Position numbers and translations under genes: made by a program. DNA of 64,000 nt from Acanthochlamys bracteata (taxonomy: Eukaryota; Streptophyta; Magnoliopsida; Pandanales; Velloziaceae): assembly GCA_019914995.1 (NCBI GenBank), contig CM034139.1:377001-441000 (forward strand), read 5' to 3'. Positions within the stretch are counted from its first letter, which is position 1, and each line of letters begins with the position of its first letter. The notes under the pieces were generated by a model. That model was given only the letters and a program-made list of their open reading frames with translations. It made no database searches and was not told where the DNA came from. This document shows positions 13,193-24,348 of the stretch, piece after piece.

Positions 13193-13663
13193 GTGTTTGG
13201 TCTCCACCAGGAAAATGTAGAGCAATGGTCGAAAGATAGCGACAGCAGAAGTAGCGAGGAGAGCACAGCAACCGTAGACCGCTTAAAGTACTCGTACCAA
13301 TCAAACCACGAAAGCCATCGAAAAATCTTAACTGACATCAGCAGCATCATTGAGAAGAGCATGGACCGCTCGGAGCAGTGCTCATGCTTGTGGTTAGACA
13401 TATTGGATGAATGGAACCCGAGTGACAAAAAGCTGAGGAAAAGGTTTGACAGGTTCACCCTAGAGATGAAGAACAGACTTCGAAACTACTATAGATCAAA
13501 GGATCGGCTGGCACATTTACTTTATATGCCAGTCAAAGATATAATCGAGGAGATGGAACAGCGTCCGTTTACATCAGAGGAACTGGGTCTGGTGATGAGT
13601 AATGAGAAAAATGAGTTCGTTCATCTCGCTCACGATGTATTTGAAAATACTTTTGAGAAATAA
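13193..13663 (+). CDS. Unrecognised protein fragment, about 150 residues
   Basis: An open frame of 157 codons begins without an ATG (GTG at 13193; the first in-frame ATG is at about 13361). It may therefore be a last exon; an acceptor-like CTCCACCAG ends at 13210. The product is hydrophilic and charged: a Ser/Glu-rich start, then helices with SSIIEKSMDRSEQCSC, LWLDILDEWNPSDKKLRKRF and MKNRLRNYYRSKDRLAH, ending EFVHLAHDVFENTFEK. Codon use and amino-acid composition look genuinely protein-coding, unlike the A/T-rich frames around it. I do not recognise a domain. It sits among repeats, so it may be a fragment of a transposon-borne or captured gene. No partner exon was identified. Confidence 0.4.
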   Translation: MFGLHQENVEQWSKDSDSRSSEESTATVDRLKYSYQSNHESHRKILTDISSIIEKSMDRSEQCSCLWLDILDEWNPSDKKLRKRFDRFTLEMKNRLRNYYRSKDRLAHLLYMPVKDIIEEMEQRPFTSEELGLVMSNEKNEFVHLAHDVFENTFEK

Positions 13664-13774
13664 TTTTATAAAATAAAAAATATTTTTTATTCTATTTTAA
13701 AAAATATATTCTACTATTTTTATTTTAAAAAAATAATAATAATAAAAAATAATAATATGTAGTCAGATCCGGAC

Positions 13775-13804
13775 AGGTTTTCGGTCGGATCCGACCGAAA
13801 ACCT
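13775..13804. repeat. Perfect 30-bp palindrome
   Basis: AGGTTTTCGGTCGG followed by its exact reverse complement, centred on GGATCC at 13787-13792. There is no spacer. It lies in a GC-richer island between AT-rich blocks. Confidence 0.9.
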
Positions 13805-13937
13805 ACAACCCGGCCACCGTCTCGGGTCGAGTCACTTATATACCGGGTCATCGGTGAGTAGAATGAAGCGGGATAAATTCGTCTACGGAAGAATTTTTCT
13901 TCTCTACTGTAGCAAGCTCGATGCAGTATATTAGACA

Positions 13938-14460
13938 ATGAAAATGCTTAGCTACGCTAGCCTAGATATTATCTTCGGCGAAACAGGCTGGCAACACAAG
14001 AAGAACCAGTCCAGTGCGAAGTTTCACCCGCCGACTTCAGCTAAGCTCAATAACAATCTTGTCGAGCTAATTAATTTCGCCAAGAACTCCGATGATGCTC
14101 AAAAGAAAGCTTTACCTAGCTTGTCATCAATGGCCGCACTGCATCATAAACTCTTGACCTCCGGTTTCATCTCACCAGTGCAGTCGCATTCACCGCAAAA
14201 TTGTCTACTTCATCTTCACTGGCCCTTCGGTTTCCTCCGTCGACAACTTCTTCTGGCATTTGCTTCTCTCGGTCGCCTTCATCCTCGCCATTGTGAACTT
14301 CTTTTGGCCTTTGCTTCGCTCAACCGCCTTCCTCCTCGCTGTCGTCGCAGTCCACATCTACATCTCCTCCCCTGTTGACGACTCTACTGTTGGTGAACAT
14401 CTCGTGAATACATTACCAGCTAGCCTTTCGGTGAAGTCTTCGGCCACCAAAACGACATGA
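13938..14460 (+). pseudogene. Frameshifted membrane-protein-like ORF, function unknown
   Basis: An ATG frame from 13938 (MKMLSYASLDIIFGETGWQ) reads plausible protein to about residue 80, then turns into a His/Leu/Arg/Pro-rich translation typical of a wrong frame. From about 14182 another frame reads VDNFFWHLLLSVAFILAIVN, continuing through a second hydrophobic stretch (LLRSTAFLLAVVAVHIYIS) to a stop at 14460. The simplest reading is one coding sequence with a frameshift near 14180 and two transmembrane segments near its end. A splice cannot be excluded. I do not recognise the family. Confidence 0.35.
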
Positions 14461-17241
14461 TCAGAGCTGATGTTGACAGACAGACGGCAAAATTTGATTG
14501 GCAAGTGAGCAGTTGATCAGAGCAAGATTGATTAGGAGCTTTCGGTGAAGTCTTCTAATGTTAAAATAACTGACGAAATTAGTGGGTCACCGTTGTAAAA
14601 TATTACAGATATGTTCTATATTTGTAATATCTTATGGATATTATGAGTTTAGTTAAAATACCGAATATTTTTCACTTCGTCTTCATCTTCTTCTTCAGAA
14701 GATGGAGGAGACGGCGGAAACAAGGTACATTTCCGCCGCAGGAACAACCAAAGGTGCAGCAGCAGTAGCTATAGTAGTAGGAATAGAAGCAGAATTCATA
14801 TTCAAGCCTCGGTCCTTTAGATTCATCTTTCGAAAATAAACCTAGGAAGAAGCCCGGTTCGGCATAATCATTGCTTGCTGCTTCTCAGATCTGTACCATT
14901 TTCGAAGTTTTTCCATCATGTGTCTACACTAATCAACAACAGTTTTTGGCGTAGCCGTCGGTAATCTCGCTCTTTTGTCCGTCTACTTATTTGTTTCTAT
15001 TGTTATGTTGGATTTGTTGATCTTCATCATCTTCGTCTTCGTTATCAACATCTAAAAATTTTCTTAGGGTGTTGAAGAAGAGGTAAAGCTCCATCGGCCG
15101 GATTTGGCCATTGAGAAACAACTCATCAGTAGAGTTCATGGTAATGTTTCTTACTGAAAACTCGAACGAAGAGATGACTCGAATTCCGGTCAAAGTGGCC
15201 AGAGCCGATGAGACCCAACGGGTCAATTCGGTGACCCGCCGGATAAACCGGTGACCCGACAGTTTTTCTGGATTAACACTTGGATTGGGTCTAACAATAT
15301 TCAGAATATTTTATTATGTAAAATTTTTTAAATAAATTTTATAAAATATTATAAAAAATTTATTAGAAAATATATAATTAAATTTTTTTTCCTGAAACAC
15401 GTTGCCAAACGCGCCCTTAACTTCCTACAACGAGTACCGGAAGCCCGCGCGTGGCCTCAAGAAACCGGCGGACTCTCGCTATGACCCCTATGAAACCTAT
15501 GAAGTTTGGGAAATTCATTGAGAGTTACTATCTATCTGTCTGTTATATGAAGATGCAGCAGATTTAAGAGAGTTTAGCTATTGCTACTTATGCTTTATTA
15601 GAATGCCATTGGTGATCAATTAAGTTGTCTATGTTTAAGACTTCCAGGTAAATAAATGCCTGTGAAAGATTGTGAAATCCAAGGGCCTTGTTGTTGTTAA
15701 GAAATTTTATGTTTCTCTCTACAAGTCTCTGCCATGAACTTTTGCAATTCATATTTATGTTCAGTGTCCAATTCCTTGTTTGCAAAGAGGGCAGCATGAG
15801 ATATGATCCTAAGCCATTGATCAACACATGTTTGATGAAATCAGCAAACATGTATTTGGTACAGATATGTAACTCAAACTTCAGATAGGGTGCTGAGTAG
15901 GACCTTTAAAGTGCCGTGCTCTTGTTAGTGGCAGCAGCTTCTTTGAATTTCCAGTGAGGCGAGCCCGCAATCTGCTCACCGGAGGTGTTGGTGTTGTACC
16001 CTACGATCCTGCTCATGCAAGGAACGGAGCAGGAAAAGCAGGAAAGGCAAAGAGTATGCAACCATGCACGTTCCACGTCAGTAGAGCAATGCAGAGGACG
16101 TGCAGTTTAGGCGCGCGCCTGAAGGATAGAACAACTCCAGCGATGGTCTTGATTGATTCACCAGGGACAAATTCCTGTAAGAACAATCAAACTGTTGTTC
16201 CCTGACACTACATAAGTTCCTTACCTTGACTCTTCGGTAGTTCCCTGCTGCTGCAGTTGTTCAAGATCGATATTTAGGTTGACAGAAGAGTGACAGTACC
16301 GCCATTAAAGAAGAGGCAGACAAGAAGGTTTGCCTATATCATAACTTGCTAGCCAACCTCTGAGATTCCACACTGGATTCTCCTTCTTCGATGGAGCCAG
16401 TTGAACGATGAGTTCAAGAAACAACCAGACCTTGGAGTTGAACGGGTTTGCAGTTAATATCTGACCATGAACCGTTTAGGTACTGGAAAAATCCCCGGCA
16501 AGATGCTGTTAAATCTTGGCATGACACTGTAATGGCAACCCTCATCAAGATGCTAGAAGCTTGCCTTGTAGACCTTGCTGGTCTTCTGATTGCGTTCTGA
16601 ACTCGATGAATGTGGTAAGCAGTAAGATGAATTCATCGATGAAATTTCAGTACTGCAAGAAGCCTTAATGCAGGAAGATGGCTTGTTTCTTATAAGAGAG
16701 CCGAAAGGGAAATGTAGTGTTGTATAAATTTTGCTTATGGACTCCTTCAGCTTCTGATCAGTAGCTGAAAGCTTGAAGCTTGAGCATGAATGGAAAGATA
16801 GTGGTGAAGGGTGGTGTTCACAGAAGGTGAAATGCTAAGAAGTGAAGGAATAAGTTGAAGGTTGGGCTTGAGATGGTGGCCAGTAAGCCAACAAAAGTCT
16901 TTCTTAGCTTTTGCTTTTGCTTCTGCATCAGTTCGGAAGTGAAGTGTTGTTTCTTCTGAGACAGAGTAACAGTTGGCCAAAGCCTAACAAGTGAAACATA
17001 CTTCCTATCTCTAAAAGTAGTAACTGAAAAACGTTCGATGAAACAGTGAATAACTTCACGGTAAAAATGTTCAAAAAACTGGAAGAACTTTCCACTTTCT
17101 AAAGTTGTTACAGGCACATAATCTCAAGAACATTTACAGCACTTCTACGATGAATTAAACATCCTCCACTTCTGATGATACAGACAAATATAAGCAATTC
17201 AAAAATATGGAATCGAAAATGCGTATAGTAATTCAAAAGTT
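14461..17241. other. Gene-poor region with scattered repeat pieces
   Basis: Short frames on both strands (for example 14987-15226 minus, 15954-16205 plus and 16747-17117 minus) lack recognisable domains and do not join into a gene. A right-hand MITE end (TTGCCAAACGCGCCC) occurs at about 15400-15414. The part from 16700 to 17241 lies directly 3' of the OTU pseudogene and may include its former 3' UTR. Confidence 0.45.
15180..15300. repeat. Dispersed repeat segment also present at 59385-59475
   Basis: The phrase ACGGGTCAATTCGGTGACCC followed by CCGGATAAACCGGTGACCCG, a T-rich run and a TGGATTAACACTTGGATTGGG-like phrase recurs in diverged form near 59403-59475 (GATCAACTCGGTAACCGCCG, CGGGTAAACCGACGATCC, TAGATTGATATTTGGGTTGC). 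This indicates a shared repeat family, possibly LTR-derived. Confidence 0.55.
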
Positions 17242-18728
17242 TCAACTATTGCTGGTAGGCACGACAGAATTGTAATGCTCTCCAAGTCCGTAGGCGTGCA
17301 TATGGTAAGAGAGCACGATGCTCCCATTGGGGATCCTGGTTTCTATTCCTTTCCCATTTCTACATCAGGAAATGATCCAGAGTATATAATGATATGCTTC
17401 TTGAGGCAGTGAGTGAGAGCACCAAGCTCAAGCTGGCCTCCCCAAATGGCTGTGGACTCGACTTCTTCACAATACTTTAGGAAATTTTCCAACGGTGAAG
17501 AGTTATTGTCAAGTTCAATCTTAGTTTCTGAAAGAAAGAAAGGAAGGAAATCTTCAGCATGCTCCCTCATGTAAGAAGCAGCCATCTTCCGAAGGTCTTG
17601 ATAGGTGTACCGAGGACCACTTTCAGAATGAAGGAGAGTGATGTGCGTGGCAGGACGTTCACTAGAGAAATCATAGAAGAGCAGCCACGTCGGAGAAGAC
17701 AACCCAAGAAGAATTGCAGAGCTTGCCCAGGTTGCATCCAGTAGCAGCTGGATTCAACTGGAATGGCACCCGGGTGCAGCACCCGGGAATAGAGAAGGTC
17801 TCGGGTCTGGTGGGCACTTTGGTTTAGGTTTCAGAAAGCAAGGAGAGTTGGTCTTCAACAGCGCGGTAAAGGCAGTGCCCGTCAGGCTTTATCTCATTGA
17901 TAGTTAATCCAAGAGGCTCTAGTTTCTTCTCCAATTTTTCATTTTCAATCATCCGATGGCTAATGATGTTGGCATGTTCCTCTTCTACCCTTTGCACTCT
18001 TTCTGCCTCCTGCTGAGCTCTTTTAGTACGCCTCTTTTCTCCTTTGATAGGTTTTGCCAGTCTCAGCAGCACTATTTACTGACACACCAGCTATGGCCAT
18101 CACCAAATTATCTAGATCAGACTTTCCATTGTTGTCACTGCTCTTGTAGCCTCGCGAAGCAAGTTCCTCCGCCTGTTTTGCTTTAAGTTGTGATGAAAGC
18201 TGAGATATTTCTTCCTCGACTTGCTTCTTCTTGGCTTTCTGCTCAGCCTTGCTACCTTTGGCAGCTGTTTTCTTGAGGTTCAATTCTTTGTTTTGAAGCT
18301 CCTTGATCTCTCATCTGATTCACAGAAAAATCGAAACAACAGAAACGAACTCTCAAGAATACTAATAGGCTATACTGATAGATAAAAAACTTGACAGTTA
18401 TGCTCAATTAGATCTATCAGGCCTTGCTATCAACCTCAGTAAAGTCAAAGAAGTAAATTATATGCTAAAATATGATAAATTTGGGTAACACATAAGCCTC
18501 TCTCCTGCTGCTGATTGGCTTTAGGCTGCTGTCTCATATCAAGGGAATATCAACTGTTCAAACTTAGCATAGCTTGTAAGAAGCAAGTAATCTGTGATAG
18601 CTTTGAACATAAAATTGTAGAAACATACTCTTGGCAGCAAGGTATTTATATATACACCATACCAAATTATCAGATGATTATTAAAACAGTATTAATGCTT
18701 GTTCCAGTTTTAGCCAACCGGTTCAGTT

Positions 18729-18800
18729 AGGGCGTGTTTACCATAGTGTAAACTCACTTTTTCGGAAGTGAGTTTAAAAAATAAAATTCAAAATTCTCCG
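18729..18800 (+). mobile_element. Left end of a GGGCGTGTTTACC-type element (truncated)
   Basis: GGGCGTGTTTACCATAGTG, followed by a hairpin (AACTCACTTTTTCGGAAGTGAGTT), matches the start of the family bounded by GGAGCGTGTTTACC at 21477. No right end is seen nearby. Confidence 0.45.
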
Positions 18801-19619
18801 CACATAAGTTCTACCTATGCAAGTTCCAAGCACTATTAACTGCTCAATTGAGTGGCCAATGATAACAATGCGAACTAAGTTTCTACCAAGACTACCAAAG
18901 AATTAAATCTACTATGAGATACCCTATTCAACGACTTAGGCTGCAGTCAACTCTTGCATCGAACTAACTGTGAGTAAGTTCTAGCTCACAAAGTCCAGCA
19001 CATTTATTGAAATTAGTACTTTCTCAAGACAAAGAGACATACAAAACACTTGAACTAAAGAAAACTACAAAAGTTGCAAGTCATAGCTGCAGTTTCATTA
19101 TCCAACTCACTACTTTTTGCTCTTGGTAAAACTATATGTTACCATGACAGCAGATTATTACATATGCAACACGAAATACATCCCTGTTTTTCTCAAATAC
19201 AAACTAAAAGATGAAGTTAAACCATCTATCCATATTGTCTGCATCAGAAGGAGCAAACAAACTTGTGAAAATTATTAAAGCATCAACGCCCAGTTCGTGG
19301 AATCTCACGCGAACTGAATAGGCACACACAAAAATATCAAATTTTTTAAGAAGAATGTAATTCCCTTCAGCTAGTTGGACTCAGATTTGAGTGTGTAAGA
19401 GTACTCCAAGCAGAAACAAGATCTTGCAATCAGACCATATAAAATATCTCAATACGCACTCACTGAAAATTAAAAGATACCTTCACAACTATAGCCAGCA
19501 CAGGACTGAGTTCTCACACAAGCCAATTTGTTGCATATCACACTAAAGCATTCATTCCCAATACAAAGGCTAGCGAAAGTTCCATGGAACTATTAGCAAT
19601 CCCCTAAATAAGAGAAATA

Positions 19620-20210
19620 GCGAGTGTGTTCGGTTGTCGATAGACGCAGCGGAATTATAAAACACACTCAAGGATTTTGCGTAAGAAATATAAGAATTGA
19701 AACAAAAGCAAGACAATCACAAAGACAAGAGATTTACGTGGGGAAAAACGAGAAAAACTCTACGGAAAAACAAACTAGCCTTCAAGAAAATCACTAAATC
19801 AAAGCAATTACAAACTTTTGTGTTACACTTTAAGTGGAAACTCCTACTAAAATGCTTTGCTTATATCTCTCACACTTGATGTGAGAATGATAATTTCTTA
19901 TTTCCTATCTTGTTCTCTCTTTCAAACAAATGCATCTCATTCATATGTATAATGCCTCAAGGAGACTCTTGAACTTCCAAACGATTATCCTTTCATCTTC
20001 CCACTAATTGTCCAAATCCTTTGGTCTTCCATCTTTAAAAAGATGCTTCAAAGTCTTTGACCGTTGGCTTTCAACTTCTTGGGTGATGATTCATCTTTCT
20101 TGATCTTTAGTATTCCAATATGAATACACATTTAACTTATTGCATTCTAATGAACCACTAATTTATATAGTGACTTTATAATTTCTAACAAATTTCACTA
20201 TCGATTAAAG
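19620..20210. repeat. Probable LTR-retrotransposon remnant in the OTU pseudogene intron
   Basis: The block containing GTTCGGTTGTCGATAGACGC, GAGATTTACGTGGGGAAAAA and a run of polypyrimidine and ACTTTGACCGTTGG-like phrases has the look of plant Copia-type LTR sequence, in which a GATTTACGTGG phrase is common. No coding domain, paired LTR or target duplication was identified, so the class is inference. Confidence 0.4.
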
Positions 20211-20564
20211 CCTATCAATAATCAAACTAGTAACTAGAACATAACACAAGCAATCAATCAACAACTCCTGCTTTTACACAAAAAGAAAAAAAAAAAGAAT
20301 CAAAATTTGGAGTTCTTAAAGGTCTTGAATTCATAAAAACGTGATATCCAAATTACTGATTTTGAAGAAATTAACAATAAAAACTATAAGTAATCAAACT
20401 TAACTTAATAACTCAAAATTACTTAAAATATACAAAAAATAAAACCAACTTTTTCGCTACAAAATCTTGAAAATTAGAACTTTTTTTAGAGAATTAGATT
20501 GAGAGCAACCTGTGTCTAGAGAGCATCTCCTGTACAATTCGATGTTGCTCTCCTCCGCCGCCAT

Positions 20565-21476
20565 GGAAAGCAGCTGCGACTGGAGGAAAGCAAAACACAG
20601 AGAGAGATTGAAGAAGAAAAAAAGAACCTGTTTTTCAGCACGTACAGATCAACTCAAAACACTGTATGGAACGTTCTGTGCGCCACAAAGGAATCCTCTG
20701 TGATTGCTAATAAAAATATTTTATTAAATTAAAAAAAATCTATTTAACAAATAATATATAATAAGTTTATAGTTTATAATTTATCTGTATAGTTTCTTTA
20801 AATTTTAAGAAGAATTAAATTATTGTAGAAAAACATAAAAAGATGAGAAGAAGAAAGAAAAAGTACCTATAAACAATATCAAATGGAGCTTAAAGCTTGT
20901 TTATTTTTCTACACAAACTCTATCTTCTTTAATTTTTATATCCATTTAATAATTTCTTTTTATAATTTATATTTAAAACTATTTTGGAATCACTTACAAA
21001 TAAGTAGAAAATGAGTCCCAAAAAAATGAGTAAAAATGAGTTATTAAATTTTTTGTGATTATTAAGTTTTTATAATATATAAATACCGCTCAAAAATGAA
21101 TTCTTGACTAGAGAAAATTATTTCCAAATAAAGAAAACGTGTGATTAATATGATTTTAATTTCAATACATTAAAAGCGTTTTTAAAATACCCGTAATTGA
21201 GTATTGCAAAAATAAAAAATAAAAAATAAAATTTTTTAAAATTAAATTAAAAGTATAGTTCAGTTTTTATATTTAAATATTTTTTTAAATTGTTTGAAAG
21301 TGAAGTTTAAATTTTGAGTTTTAGTTATCTTTAAAAGTGAGTCATAAATGGAGTTCAAAAACTTTGTTTAAGAGTGCGTGAAAATAAGAGAGTGAAACTT
21401 AATCAGAAATGGAGATACAATGAGTTTTAGTTCGGACGGACTAATTTTTTAAGATTAGAACCAAATGCTTTACGAA
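20565..21476. other. AT-rich intergenic DNA, no gene seen
   Basis: No coding frame. The part just right of 20564 is the former promoter side of the OTU pseudogene. Phrases near 20885-21010 (CTACACAAACTCTATCTTC, TATAATTTATATTTAAAACT) resemble the repeat in peroxidase intron 2. Confidence 0.45.
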
Positions 21477-21708
21477 GGAGCGTGTTTACCAAGTGGGATG
21501 AAGTGGAATTTTTAAGAAGTAAATTTAAAAAATAAAAATATTTAATAAAAAATAAAATTTTATATTAATTATATATTTATAGTATGTTTTAAATTTGAAT
21601 TTTAAAAAAAATTTATTGATAAAAAAAATTATTTTAATTTTGTATGTATTTTATATTAAGAATAAGTTTAAAAAAAAGTAAAGTTTGAAGTGTTGGTAAA
21701 CACGTCCC
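21477..21708. mobile_element. Small TIR element (GGGCGTGTTTACC family)
   Basis: The ends GGAGCGTGTTTACCAA and TTGGTAAACACGTCCC are a near-perfect inverted repeat of 16 bp. The interior is A/T-rich with GAATTTTTAAGAAGTAAATT. It is non-coding. Confidence 0.75.
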
Positions 21709-23032
21709 AAGTCGATGAGTCAATTACAAATTTTATTAAACCAAGACAGACATATATTGACTTATTTTAAATATATAAAATTTTAGTTTATTCTTCCACG
21801 AGAGTTTGAAATAGTTCATATATTTTAAATATACACTGAAATGGAAACTACACTTTTAAATTATTGCATTGAAACTCTCTTAAATCTCAAGCTGATCTCT
21901 ACTTCTCCCAAATAAACTCCACTTTCACCCACTTCAAAAAAATTGAAATATTAAAATTGAACTCTATTTTCGATCCAAACTTCACTTTTCATTTTGCTTT
22001 CACAAAATTTACTTACAAATATTTGAAACACATTCCTAGGATCATCAACTAAAGGCTAACTCAGTTTTTTTGTCTAAGTTTCTGTATTCAATTTCCTCCC
22101 ACTGTAATACTTGAAAAAGAAATCTGCTCTTCCAAAAGCGTTTATACTTTGCAATACATTAATTCAATCAAACAAGCAATCTTAAAGCTTACTATTTTCA
22201 TATTACTTCTACTTTACGAACTTACAAAACCACGATATGAATATGACCACCTTATAATATATGACACGATTATGACGGAAATACTCCATTAATTTACAAT
22301 AACTTTACGACCTCATACTAATTTTACTATGTACTACAACTTTACGACTACATTACGACTATGATCACGTTACGAAGACTCTATGACATACTTATTTACT
22401 TCTTCGATATTTTTTATTTTTTTTCTATCATCAGAATTAGAGTGACCAAAAAATTATTATCATATTGAACTTTAAAAAGGTAAAAGATTTTATTGAGGAG
22501 TTTGTCGGAAGAATTTAACAAAGGTCATTTTACAAAATGTATAGAAAAGGTACCCATCAGAATATCCAAAAATATTGCTTTTTTTCAAATTTGTTACCAA
22601 CTATTTTGTGTTCCGCCTAATTGTTTCACTTAACTGCTTTATGTTAATTTATATAATCTTAACTATTTTAAAATTAATTATATTGTTTATATTAAATTAT
22701 AATTATTAATTATTTTTAGTGATTCAAATGAGATATCAAATGAAATTTTGTCGCAAGATGCGTATTCTAAAGCATATTTAAGTGAGACACCAATTTTGAT
22801 TTTAAGTTCGAATTATTTTATATGTTTTAGTTTCATTTTGAATTTCACTTTCACTTTGAAATCACCAAAACTTTATTTTCAAATTTTATTTAATTTATTT
22901 TAATTATCACTTCGAATTCTATCTCTATTAAAAAATTTTAAAACTATATTTTTATGAAATTCAATTTCGTGAACTTACCCTCTTGAAACTGGACGCCATT
23001 ATGGCTAAGACAAACTATCGATAGGGTGTGTC
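21709..23032. other. AT-rich intergenic DNA, no gene seen
   Basis: No coding frame. At 22240-22400 there is a loose run of TACGAC / ACTTTACGAC phrases that looks like a decayed short-period repeat. Confidence 0.45.
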
Positions 23033-23241
23033 TACCTTAAGTTAAATTCACTTCTTTCTAAGTGAGTTAAAAAAAAAATTAAATTAAAAATATTTATAAA
23101 AAATAAAATTTTTTATTAATTTTGTATTAATAGTAAGTTTTAAAATTGAATTTAAAAAAATAATAGAAAAAATTTATTTACTTATTTTATATTAAAAATA
23201 AATTAAAAAAAAGCGAATTTATGTGGTAAATAAACACGCCC
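23033..23241. mobile_element. Small TIR element (GGGCGTGTTT family)
   Basis: It begins GGGTGTGTCTACC and ends AAACACGCCC. ATA flanks both sides as a possible 3-bp target duplication. The interior is A/T-rich and related to 21477-21708. Confidence 0.65.
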
Positions 23242-24136
23242 ATAGCAGTGAAAAACAAGAATCGTCCGCCAAAGCTTGGATGGGTCCAAACGGGGCCGGA
23301 AGAGTTCTGACTGGGCCGAATCAATAGAAGATATTTATGTGTTTGTTTGCTAAGAAAAATACTTGAGATTTTCTGTTTTAAAAAATACTCTCCCGCTGAT
23401 TGCTGCTGCGACGGCTCGAAATCGGTAAAAACTCTCCGGAAAAATTTGAACTCAAACTTTTCTCTGGTTTTTTTTTTTTTTGTAAGAAAGTTTGAACTCC
23501 CAGATTTTATCACAGGAATTTTCTTCTCTTGCTCCTTTTCTTTGTTGTTTTCGATTGAAATTTTAGTAATGGAAAGTTAATTCAAATTCGATTTATCACC
23601 GATTTTATCACACGGATCTCCTTTTCATAATTCATTGGTTGAGAGATTAACATTATTGGTTGAACTAATATTATTGCCAATTTATTGTTTTAATTGAGTT
23701 TTCTGCTGAACGTGCGTTTAATTCGTTGTTTGATTGGAAAATCGGTGAAGAGAATTGAATATTGATTTGTTGAATTTTGTTAATATTGATTTGCCTCATT
23801 TTCTACAGTTTCAGTTCATTGCAGAGTTGGATTTACCTAATGGCAACGCCCGATTATTTGTTGAATTTTCTTAGTATGATTTGCTGCGCACAGTGATTTT
23901 AGTTCATTGATTGATTGAAGAATTGGTAAATGAACTAGTTTATCTGTTGATTTTATTAACTTGGAATTGCAGCAGTCACTAGTTTACATCATATTGATGA
24001 ATTAATGATTTGTTGTTGATGTTGTTTCTATGATTTGCAGCAACCAATAGTTCACTGAACTTCGTTGTTGAATTGAAGAATTGAGTGAGTGACTGAATGA
24101 ATGAACTGATTTGGTGTTGATGATGTTGTTCTAACC

Positions 24137-24330
24137 AGGGCAGGCAAAATCAGAATTTTTCGACTGAGCTAAGAAGTTTCTGTGGATGTTGTTACTAGCA
24201 ATCGGCATGTTTGTTCATTGTTTGATTGACAATTGAGTGAATAAGTTAATAGGCTGATTTGTCGTTGATGTTGTTACTAGGGCAAGGCGAAAAATTTTCA
24301 GAATTTTTAGATTGAGTTGAGAAGTTTCTT
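24137..24330 (+). repeat. Duplicated segment in the TRB 5' leader
   Basis: AGGGCAGGCAAAATCAGAAT with GAGCTAAGAAGTTTCT at 24137-24182 recurs as AGGGCAAGGCGAAAAATTTTC with GAGTTGAGAAGTTTCT at 24278-24328, about 145 bp downstream. Each copy holds a TCAG|AATTTTT junction that could act as a 3' splice site of a leader intron. Confidence 0.6.
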
Positions 24331-24348
24331 TTGAGGTTTGTACGATTG

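Larger units (their letters stand above)
17242..20564 (-). pseudogene. OTU-domain cysteine deubiquitinase pseudogene (OTU5/OTUD6B type)
   Basis: Minus-strand remains match the plant OTU5/OTUD6B-like family. A first exon (20564-20510) carries the MLSRHR segment. After an apparent intron of about 2.2 kb, 18305-17242 carries the Lys/Glu-rich coiled-coil region ([20 protein letters not shown]), the OTU catalytic Asp/Cys loop ([15 protein letters not shown]), [18 protein letters not shown], the [16 protein letters not shown] segment and the catalytic-His end (SYHMHAYGLGEHYNSVV, stop at 17242). Lesions: a reading-frame break in exon 1; an in-frame TGA just before EIKELQNKE; one extra A in an AAAA run at 18052-18055; about 190 bp of foreign-looking or degenerate-intron sequence between 17639 and 17828 with a stop, flanked by near-duplicate CTCTCCTT..TTCTGAAA; and a frame break plus TAG after VEMGKE near 17343. 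No functional deubiquitinase can be made. Confidence 0.8.

Noticed and set aside
13938-14378. Full 146-residue product of the first frame
   Set aside because: The last 60 residues are His/Leu/Arg/Pro-rich, as expected when a coding region is read in the wrong frame. It is kept only as a frameshifted ORF.
17956-18186. Plus-strand frame of 76 codons
   Set aside because: Antisense shadow of the OTU pseudogene.
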